A model generated the notes under the pieces. That model did not search any database. It was not told the DNA's origin and saw only the letters and a program-made list of their open reading frames with translations. From Chloroflexota bacterium (GTDB lineage: Bacteria > Chloroflexota > Anaerolineae > Promineifilales > Promineifilaceae): a DNA stretch of 6,425 nt. The stretch spans positions 1-6,425 of the forward strand of contig QQUD01000152.1 of assembly GCA_008501785.1 (NCBI GenBank), read 5' to 3'. The translations under genes were made by a program, and so were the position numbers. Shown here piece after piece: positions 1 through 6,425 of the stretch (positions are counted from its first letter, which is position 1; every line of letters starts with the position of its first letter).

Positions 1-849
1 GGTAGATTGGGTAGCAACCGTCAAATCTCCACCTTGAATTTGCTGATACCGTTCGGTAGTACGGGTTGATGGGGCCATTGCCAATTCTTCGAATAGTAAC
101 CGGCGACAGGTTTCATATAGGGTCAATGCTGCGGATCGCTGTCCGTTGAGTGCGAGAACTTGCATTAATTGTCGGTAGGCGCTCTCGCGTAAATCATCTA
201 TTTCTAACTGTTTCTCAGCATATGCCCGTGCTTCTACGTAGGATGCTTGGCGAATGGCGATGGTTGTTAATGTTTCTAACGCATCGAGTACGCGACGACG
301 GTAGGATTGTCGTTTGATTTCGGCCCATTCTTCAAATGTATTGCTGTCGTCTAGGTAAATATCGGCAAGGAAATTGCCTTTGTATAAGGCAATGGCCTTT
401 TCAAGTTTCTGACGACAGTCGTGGCAGTGGAATATATCGAGATGATCATGTGTTTGAACAGCGTTGGTTAGCTGTTCAAACTGCATGACATCGCTTTGGA
501 CATTGGCTTGGGGGTTAAGTTGGATGGTTTGTCGATTGGTGAGGAGGAGGGGAACGGCCGTTTCCATTTCAATCAAACCCGGTGTTTCACTACCTGGCAA
601 TTGAAGTGGCAAATCGGGGATAGAGCGACGCAAATTGTAGAGGCTCTGGCGCAAATTTTGTCGTGCCGATCGTTCTGGCATACGGGGCCAAAGCAGTGAC
701 ATTAGGGTTTCGCGGCGATGGGGTGTGGTTGGCTCTGCTGCTAAGTAAATAAGTAGTGCTTGTACTTTGGTGGTCCGAAAACCTGGTAGGGGTTTGCTAT
801 TTAGGGTGGCCTGAAAACGGCCGTACATTGAAAGCATTAAAGCACTCAA
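1..849 (-). CDS. BTAD/SARP-family transcriptional regulator, N-terminal part (runs off left edge)
   Basis: The minus strand is open from 849 to position 1, giving 283 codons with no stop; the C terminus lies outside the window. Residues ~5-110 match the winged-helix DNA-binding domain that opens these regulators (YGRFQATLNSKPL, then FRTTKVQALLIYLAAEP and RRETLMSLLWP, then RQNLRQSLYNLRR). Residues ~118-275 match the all-helical bacterial transcriptional activator domain: C142/C145 followed by L..AI.LYKGNFL, then FEEWAEIKR, RESAYRQLMQVLALNGQR, and YETCRRLLFEELAMAPS. Family members often continue into an AAA/NB-ARC ATPase and TPRs; whether this one does cannot be seen. The start is taken as TTG at 849 because GGAG lies 7 nt upstream. 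The ATG at 837 is the alternative, but it would sit 19 nt from that GGAG. The next in-frame codon set upstream contains a stop (TGA at 855-853). The gene is divergent from the protease gene. It probably acts as a cytoplasmic DNA-binding regulator; its targets are unknown. Confidence 0.85.
   Translation of the reverse strand, partial: MSALMLSMYGRFQATLNSKPLPGFRTTKVQALLIYLAAEPTTPHRRETLMSLLWPRMPERSARQNLRQSLYNLRRSIPDLPLQLPGSETPGLIEMETAVPLLLTNRQTIQLNPQANVQSDVMQFEQLTNAVQTHDHLDIFHCHDCRQKLEKAIALYKGNFLADIYLDDSNTFEEWAEIKRQSYRRRVLDALETLTTIAIRQASYVEARAYAEKQLEIDDLRESAYRQLMQVLALNGQRSAALTLYETCRRLLFEELAMAPSTRTTERYQQIQGGDLTVATQST
554..561. repeat. ACGGCCGT palindrome, copy 1
   Basis: Inside the BTAD regulator, read ACG GCC GTx as Thr-Ala-Val. 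The 50 nt to the left have 25 G and 2 C; the 50 nt to the right have 9 G and 13 C. Confidence 0.95.
817..824. repeat. ACGGCCGT palindrome, copy 2
   Basis: Near the start of the BTAD regulator, read xAC GGC CGT (Tyr-Gly-Arg). Left flank 18 G and 7 C; right flank 4 G and 11 C. Confidence 0.95.
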
Positions 850-856
850 ATTTCAT

Positions 857-860
857 CTCC
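857..860 (-). promoter_or_regulatory. Ribosome binding site favouring the TTG start of the BTAD regulator
   Basis: On the minus strand GGAG is followed by 7 nt and then TTG at 849. The only nearby in-frame ATG (837) is 19 nt away, which is too far for normal Shine-Dalgarno spacing. An ATG at 856 is out of frame. Confidence 0.5.
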
Positions 861-990
861 CAATTGCAAATATAAAAGTCATCTGATGGATAACGCATCA
901 TAGCGGAACATCAACTATCTGTTTGTCTGGCAGTGCTGATAGACGAATTAATCTGGACTTTATGGCTTTGGTGTCATCGTTGAGTAAGAG

Positions 991-1005
991 TTGTTAGTCT
1001 GACAA
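991..1005. promoter_or_regulatory. Possible operator dyad
   Basis: TTGTTAG-T-CTGACAA is a 7-1-7 inverted repeat with one mismatched pair. It lies about 140 bp upstream of the regulator start and about 160 bp upstream of the protease start. Its size and symmetry fit a dimeric regulator site, but a single short dyad may occur by chance. Confidence 0.3.
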
Positions 1006-1050
1006 TCTCGTTTTCCTACCCTCATCTTAACACAAAAATCCCTGGAATAT

Positions 1051-1083
1051 GAATTGTTGACGATTTTGGCGAATATGTTGACG
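1051..1083 (+). repeat. Direct repeat GAAT(A)TGTTGACG, two copies
   Basis: GAATTGTTGACG (1051-1062) and GAATATGTTGACG (1071-1083) are the same apart from one inserted A. Their 3' ends are 21 bp apart, about two helical turns, so both would lie on the same DNA face. A weaker relative, GGTTGGTGACGG, follows at 1095-1106. The tract sits 84-116 bp before the protease start. An activator site or a TTGACG -35 element is possible, but no -10 element at 16-18 bp was found. Confidence 0.35.
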
Positions 1084-1157
1084 GATGCCAGACAGGTTGG
1101 TGACGGGTTGCACAGAAACTGAAAACAAGAGAAATCAAACAGCGTTAGTGGCGCAGC

Positions 1158-1164
1158 GAGGTGA
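1158..1164 (+). promoter_or_regulatory. Ribosome binding site deciding the ATG start of the protease
   Basis: GAGGTGA lies just upstream of ATG at 1167, with 5 nt between GAGG and the start. The alternative GTG at 1161 overlaps this motif, so ATG 1167 is preferred. Confidence 0.6.
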
Positions 1165-1166
1165 AA

Positions 1167-1979
1167 ATGTTCCGCACTCTCTTGTTCATCAGTTTGTTAT
1201 TTGGCAGTGCATTTGGTTTTACGAGATTTCATGAAGCAGATTATGATGTTCCATATAGCATTGACGAAAATGTCCAAAACCAGATTCTGGCAGCAACAGT
1301 ACGCATAACTTTATTTTCATACTTAACTGATTCCCAGGGCAATTTGCAATACAGAATGGTTAATGGCAATAAGATAACTCTGTACATTGTTGGTGAAGGG
1401 TTGGGAACGTTGACACAATTAGAAGAAGATGCCGTTATCGTAACGCACGATCATTGGACGCTGTTGACCCCTAATCTGCACAAAGTTCAATTTCATAATG
1501 CGGCCAATGAACTGCTGCTAGAGGTGAGTGGTGAGGCCTTTCAAGACCGAATTCTCTATCGGGATGGGGGTACGATGGTTTGGCGTGCTCCAAATGAGCT
1601 GCTATTGAGACGAACCCCTGCTGGCGTGGGAGATGGGTTGATGGTGCAAAGGAATGAAGTTGTTTTTATAGCATTGCGGAAACCGCATTCAGACACTCTT
1701 AGTATCGCTGCAATGCGGGTAGAAAAGCAGCGTTTTTATAAAGGGCAACCCGTTTATCGAATCACCGGCTTGAATGGCGAAAGTATTGTGGGGGGGGATT
1801 CTGGCGGTGGCGTGTGGGTTGGTGGTCAGTTGGTCGGCAATATCTGGACCACGACTGTGGAGCAAAAAATTTCACGGATTGAGGGCGAGGTTGTCAACTC
1901 AACAACAACCCCTATCAATTCTGCTTTAGCAGCTCAACTTCCCCCGTTTATTGAAAGCCGCATATTCCAGCAACCATAG
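1167..1979 (+). CDS. Secreted divergent trypsin-like (S1-type) serine protease
   Basis: 270 residues from ATG 1167. Residues 1-~17 form a short export signal: MFRT, then a hydrophobic run LLFISLLFGSAFGF. The mature part matches the chymotrypsin fold at two sites. AVIVTHDHW places H96 in the T-x-x-H position of the usual TAAHC motif. GGDSGGGVW holds the candidate nucleophile S212, and is followed by QLVGNIW, as in the family's post-serine strand. The acid residue is unclear; D133 in YRDGGTMVW is the best candidate. There are almost no cysteines, so it would lack the usual disulfides. The fold and secretion are inferred from these motifs; the substrate is unknown. A run of eight G (1790-1797) lies immediately before the GDSGGG codons. 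FAH follows 65 bp downstream on the same strand, so co-transcription is possible but there is no functional link. The gene carries no ACGGCCGT octamer, unlike every other intact gene here, which may mean recent acquisition. Confidence 0.7.
   Translation: MFRTLLFISLLFGSAFGFTRFHEADYDVPYSIDENVQNQILAATVRITLFSYLTDSQGNLQYRMVNGNKITLYIVGEGLGTLTQLEEDAVIVTHDHWTLLTPNLHKVQFHNAANELLLEVSGEAFQDRILYRDGGTMVWRAPNELLLRRTPAGVGDGLMVQRNEVVFIALRKPHSDTLSIAAMRVEKQRFYKGQPVYRITGLNGESIVGGDSGGGVWVGGQLVGNIWTTTVEQKISRIEGEVVNSTTTPINSALAAQLPPFIESRIFQQP
1790..1797 (+). repeat. G8 homopolymer in the protease gene
   Basis: Eight consecutive G span the codons GTG GGG GGG GAT, directly ahead of the catalytic GDSGGG segment. Synonymous GGC or GGT codons would have broken the run, and are used a few codons later. 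A one-base slip would frameshift the protein before the nucleophile serine. Confidence 0.9.
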
Positions 1980-2044
1980 GTGTGAAAAGATAGATTGTGA
2001 TACAGTTGTTGAAATTGAAGTTCTTAACAACTGGTGGTCACATT

Positions 2045-2926
2045 ATGAAATTTGTTACGTTTTGGTCTGAAAATGAATTGAAGTTTGGGGTAAAAACAGA
2101 AGCCGGGATTTTAGATGTGCGGGCAACGGCACTGGCTGCTGGGCGTGATGATTTACCCACAGCGCCGGATGCTTTTTTTGCAGAAGGTTTGCGTTATTTA
2201 CCGATGTTGCAGGCCTTTGTGGAGGGGGTGGAAACGGCCGTAATCCTCAACGAAAACACCCTCACCCTCGCGCCAACCATCCCCAATCCCGGCAAGATTA
2301 TTTGTGTGGGTCTCAATTACCGCGATCATGTATCCGAAAGCGAAATGGAGCTGCCTGACACGCCCATTTTGTTTTCCAAATTCAACAACGCTTTGGCAGC
2401 GCACAACGAACCCGTTCCACTGCCCAAGAATGGGACCCAGTTTGATTATGAAGGTGAAATGATTGCCGTCATCGGCAAGCGTGCCAAAAACCTGACGCCA
2501 GATGAAGCATTGGATGTGGTCTTAGGTTACGCGAATGGGAATGATTTGAGCATTCGTGATTGGCAGTTCCGGTCTAGTCAGTGGCTGTTGGGAAAAACGG
2601 CCGATAAGTTCATTCCCGTCGGCCCTTACCTGGTCACGGCTGATGAAGTAGGCGATCCACAAAACCTGGATATCAAGCTGTGGCTGAATGGAGAACTGCG
2701 CCAAAGCTCCAATACCCGCTACATGATCTTCTCCGTTGCCGAAATTATCAGCTACATCAGCCAGCACATGACGCTCGAGCCGGGCGACATCATCTCCACG
2801 GGCACACCCGAAGGCGTCATTTTGGGCATGGAGCAAAAGGTGTGGCTCAAACCGGGTGACGTGCTGCGTGTTGAGGTGGAAAAGTTAGGCGTTTTGCAAA
2901 ATGAATTAGTAACAGATAGTCGTTAA
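2045..2926 (+). CDS. Fumarylacetoacetate hydrolase (FAH)-family protein
   Basis: 293 residues, normal for bacterial two-part FAH enzymes. Residues 1-~75 form the small N-terminal domain and ~83-292 the catalytic FAH domain. Visible signatures are KIICVGLNYRDHVSE (84-98, with candidate catalytic H95), the metal ligands E136 and E138 in FDYEGEMIAVIGK, D167 in GNDLSIRDWQ, the GKTADKFIPVGP loop (183-194), and STGTPEGV (251-258). Family members hydrolyse, decarboxylate or isomerise 2-oxo/3-keto acids with Mg2+ or Mn2+ in the cytoplasm: acylpyruvases, HpcE/HpaG-type enzymes, and 2,4-diketo-3-deoxy-sugar-acid hydrolases. The exact substrate cannot be read from sequence. The start is ATG 2045, preceded by GGTGG (2033-2037, 7-nt spacing). 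The frame is open further up to a GTG at 1997, but that extension is not family-like. The gene lies upstream of an NAD-dependent SDR in the same orientation, which suits a sugar-acid or keto-acid pathway (inference). Confidence 0.9.
   Translation: MKFVTFWSENELKFGVKTEAGILDVRATALAAGRDDLPTAPDAFFAEGLRYLPMLQAFVEGVETAVILNENTLTLAPTIPNPGKIICVGLNYRDHVSESEMELPDTPILFSKFNNALAAHNEPVPLPKNGTQFDYEGEMIAVIGKRAKNLTPDEALDVVLGYANGNDLSIRDWQFRSSQWLLGKTADKFIPVGPYLVTADEVGDPQNLDIKLWLNGELRQSSNTRYMIFSVAEIISYISQHMTLEPGDIISTGTPEGVILGMEQKVWLKPGDVLRVEVEKLGVLQNELVTDSR
2234..2241. repeat. ACGGCCGT palindrome, copy 3
   Basis: In the FAH gene, Thr-Ala-Val phase. This is among the sharpest composition switches: left flank 19 G and 6 C, right flank 4 G and 25 C. 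Confidence 0.95.
2597..2604. repeat. Near-copy ACGGCCGA
   Basis: One-mismatch version in the FAH gene (Thr-Ala-Asp). Its 46-nt flanks shift the same way: left 15 G and 8 C, right 11 G and 13 C. It may be a decayed or nascent site. Confidence 0.6.
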
Positions 2927-2932
2927 TTTAAT

Positions 2933-3020
2933 ACAAAGGCACAAAGAAACAAAGAGACAAAGAGAAGAAAAAAAAGGTTTCACTTCTTCCTTTTGTTCCT
3001 TTGTCACTTTGTCACTTTGT
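2933..3020. repeat. Inverted array of 8-bp ACAAAG repeats between FAH and SDR genes
   Basis: The left arm is four consecutive octads beginning ACAAAG at 2933, 2941, 2949 and 2957, in exact 8-bp register. The right arm carries the reverse complement CTTTGT at 2999, 3007 and 3015, again in 8-bp register, with a degenerate CTTTTGT at 2990. The arms flank an A8 run and a gaagaaa/tttcacttc inner stem. The transcript could fold into a long, weak, A/U-rich hairpin that can slip in 8-nt steps. The array ends 20 nt before the SDR ribosome binding site, so it could attenuate or separate transcription of the two genes, or it may be a dispersed intergenic repeat. The function is not shown. Confidence 0.85.
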
Positions 3021-3040
3021 AATAATTTCCTTTTTGAAAT

Positions 3041-3048
3041 GAGGAGGG
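3041..3048 (+). promoter_or_regulatory. Ribosome binding site deciding the ATG start of the SDR gene
   Basis: GAGGAGGG stands 6 nt before ATG 3055, near-ideal spacing. It excludes the in-frame TTG at 3049, which abuts the motif. Confidence 0.75.
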
Positions 3049-3054
3049 TTGAAA

Positions 3055-4017
3055 ATGTCTACGAAAGATACGTTTCTGGTGACGGGTGGGATGGGTTGTA
3101 TTGGGGCGTGGACGTTGTATCATTTGGTGAAGGGGGGGAATACGGCCGTTTCCTTCGACCTCAGCAACAACAAACACCGGCTCAACCTCTTGCTTTCTCC
3201 TGAAGAACAACGCGCCATCACCTTTGTGGAAGGTGATCTGACCGATTATGCTCAGGTAGAAGCTGTGTTTCAGCAGCATGGCATCAATCGCGTGGTGCAT
3301 CTGGCAGCGCTGCAAATCCCATTTTGCAAAGTAAATCCAGTCATGGGCGCACAAGTGAACGTGTCAGGAACCGCTCATGTTTTTGAAGCTGCCCGCGAAA
3401 ACAATATACAGCATATAGCTTATGCATCTTCCATTGCTGTTTATGGCCCTCCTGAAATTTACCCACCCGGCCTGATTGCGCATGATGCCCCATTTGATCC
3501 ACACACGCTGTACGGGGTGTGCAAGGTGGCGAATGAAGGGATGGCAAAGGTGTATTGGCAGGATTATGGGGTGGGGAGTGTGGCGTTACGGCCGTTTACC
3601 GTCTATGGTGTCGGACGTGACCAAGGCATGACTAGTGAACCGACCAAAGCACTGCTGGCAACGGCAGCAGGCAAGCCATTCCACATCACATTTGGCGGTG
3701 CGATGCAGTTCCAATGGGTGTCAGACATCGCACAGCAGTTTATTGCAGCCGCAGTCGAAGAACCAACAGGTGCTCATGTGTTTAATCTGGGAAACGCTCC
3801 TATAGCAGTTTCTCAATTTGTTGAAACGCTGCGCAACATCCGGCCTGATGCCGACGTGACTGTTGGGGATACCATTTTGCCTTTCCCAATCGGTTATGAT
3901 GGCAGCGCACTCCGCAACCACGCAAAAAGAATGTTCGAAACGCCCCTCAACGAAGGCATTACCCAAACGCTGTCCCATTTTGAGCAAGCCATCAATCAAC
4001 GATTACTCAACCCGTAG
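3055..4017 (+). CDS. NAD-dependent epimerase/dehydratase, extended SDR family
   Basis: 320 residues, typical of extended SDRs. The N-terminal Rossmann motif TGGMGCIG is at 10-17. D35 ends the second strand and would bind the adenine ribose of NAD. GDLTD (60-64) contacts the adenine, and the VVHLAA strand is at 80-85. The catalytic set is S125/S126 (YASSIAVYG) and Y153-x-x-x-K157 (YGVCK). LRPFTVYG (179-185) and the C-terminal substrate domain follow. Known relatives are sugar-nucleotide epimerases, dehydratases, uronate dehydrogenases and hydroxysteroid-type oxidoreductases; the exact substrate is not recognisable. Its position after the FAH gene suggests an oxidoreductase step in sugar-acid or keto-acid catabolism (inference). 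The first ~95 coding bases are strongly G/T-rich, including a G7 run at 3132-3138. Composition then turns C/A-rich just after the octamer at 3142-3149, an abrupt change inside one gene. It is cytosolic: no signal or membrane segment is seen. Confidence 0.9.
   Translation: MSTKDTFLVTGGMGCIGAWTLYHLVKGGNTAVSFDLSNNKHRLNLLLSPEEQRAITFVEGDLTDYAQVEAVFQQHGINRVVHLAALQIPFCKVNPVMGAQVNVSGTAHVFEAARENNIQHIAYASSIAVYGPPEIYPPGLIAHDAPFDPHTLYGVCKVANEGMAKVYWQDYGVGSVALRPFTVYGVGRDQGMTSEPTKALLATAAGKPFHITFGGAMQFQWVSDIAQQFIAAAVEEPTGAHVFNLGNAPIAVSQFVETLRNIRPDADVTVGDTILPFPIGYDGSALRNHAKRMFETPLNEGITQTLSHFEQAINQRLLNP
3142..3149. repeat. ACGGCCGT palindrome, copy 4
   Basis: In the SDR gene, Thr-Ala-Val phase, three bases after a G7 run. 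Left flank 23 G and 3 C; right flank 5 G and 20 C. Confidence 0.95.
3588..3595. repeat. ACGGCCGT palindrome, copy 5
   Basis: In the SDR gene, phase xxA CGG CCG T (Leu-Arg-Pro-Phe). Left flank 25 G and 3 C; right flank 14 G and 13 C. The G excess stops but does not invert. Confidence 0.95.
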
Positions 4018-4024
4018 GGTAAAA

Positions 4025-4252
4025 CGCTGTAGGGCTGTTCACACCGATCCTATGTTGTGGCACCCTGATGATACCGATGAAAATGTAGTCGTACATCTCA
4101 TCAATTGCATTGCGACCGTGCCGATGGTTTTAATTGATCTTGAGCAATACCCGCAGCGCCATTTGGACCTTATTCGGTACTGGATAGGTTTTTATAATCG
4201 TCATCGGCTCACAATCATTCAAGGATGGGTTTCAGGCCAAAGTCAGCAATAA
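4025..4252 (+). pseudogene. C-terminal remnant resembling GH36 alpha-galactosidase (melibiase)
   Basis: After the SDR stop, one plus frame is open to TAA at 4250-4252. It encodes about 75 residues that look like protein rather than noise: RAVHTDPMLWHPDD, then a region with VPMVLIDLEQYPQRH, then LIRYWIGFYNRHR. From memory this pattern (HSD..LWH, VPQISV-like, H...WL.FY..HR) matches the end of the catalytic region of bacterial GH36 alpha-galactosidases, which are usually 500-700 residues. The upstream part is missing and there is no start codon or ribosome site; the frame continues upstream only through SDR coding sequence. I therefore read it as the tail of a deleted gene. Its stop abuts the stop of the convergent kinase gene (TAA then TTA, no gap). 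The family name is from recall, not a search. Confidence 0.55.

Positions 4253-6425
<2,173 letters not shown>

Larger units (their letters stand above)
850..1166. other. Divergent intergenic region between BTAD regulator and protease
   Basis: No convincing reading frame is seen on either strand. The region is AT-rich next to the regulator (a tataaaa stretch at ~871-877, read TTTTATA on the minus strand), but I found no clear -35/-10 pair for either gene. It contains a 15-bp dyad (991-1005) and a direct repeat (1051-1083), both listed separately. It has no copy of the ACGGCCGT octamer. Confidence 0.6.

Noticed and set aside
496..699. 67-codon plus-strand ORF
   Set aside because: Lies fully inside the minus-strand BTAD regulator, which has clear domain motifs; the plus-strand product has none.
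850..1166. sigma70 promoter for the protease at TTGACG (1057 or 1078)
   Set aside because: No -10-like hexamer lies 16-18 bp downstream of either TTGACG.
1997..2044. GTG-initiated N-terminal extension of FAH
   Set aside because: Adds 16 residues unlike FAH N termini; the ATG at 2045 has better spacing to GGTGG and starts with the usual strand.
2522..2836. 104-codon minus-strand ORF opposite FAH
   Set aside because: Antisense shadow of a well-conserved FAH catalytic domain; no recognisable motif or ribosome site.
2933..3020. CRISPR-like array
   Set aside because: Units are only 8 bp with no spacers and in inverted orientation, unlike CRISPR repeats.
3004..3354. 116-codon minus-strand ORF opposite the SDR start
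   Set aside because: Runs antisense through the Rossmann motif and the repeat array; its composition reflects the SDR codons.
3863..4024. Upstream part of the frame leading into the glycosidase remnant
   Set aside because: This part overlaps the SDR C terminus in another frame and reads as noise; only the portion after the SDR stop looks like protein.

Overview
The window is a mid-GC bacterial chromosome segment, most likely from Chloroflexota (Anaerolineae-like). The phylum call is inference. It rests on a large BTAD-type regulator, a hybrid histidine kinase that appears to follow TPR repeats, and the general style of the genes. Nothing in the window (no rRNA or other marker) fixes the taxonomy.

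Layout, left to right. (1) Positions 1-849, minus strand: the N-terminal 283 codons of a BTAD/SARP-family transcriptional regulator that runs off the left edge. (2) About 850-1166: a 317-bp divergent intergenic region with a 15-bp dyad and a GAAT..TGTTGACG direct repeat. (3) 1167-1979, plus: a secreted, divergent trypsin-like serine protease with a GDSGGG motif. (4) 2045-2926, plus: a fumarylacetoacetate hydrolase (FAH)-family enzyme. (5) 2933-3020: an inverted array of 8-bp repeats. (6) 3055-4017, plus: an extended SDR NAD-dependent epimerase/dehydratase. (7) About 4025-4252, plus: a decayed C-terminal fragment resembling a GH36 alpha-galactosidase. (8) 4253-6425, minus: a hybrid sensor histidine kinase (PAS-HisKA-HATPase-REC-REC) whose N terminus lies beyond the right edge.

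The FAH and SDR enzymes plus the glycosidase remnant suggest a small sugar or sugar-acid catabolic locus that has lost a gene. The BTAD regulator and the hybrid kinase flank it, but the sequence does not prove they control it.

The most striking signal is not a gene. The palindromic octamer ACGGCCGT occurs ten times exactly, against about 0.1 expected in random sequence of this length. It falls in all three codon phases and in genes of both orientations. By hand count, every copy also sits where base composition changes from G-biased on its left to C-biased on its right (pooled 50-nt flanks: left 177 G to 71 C, right 72 G to 153 C). This looks like a highly iterated palindrome, comparable in kind to cyanobacterial HIP1, tied to a local strand asymmetry. 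I do not recall a description of that link. The octamer is absent from 825 to 2233, the stretch holding the protease.
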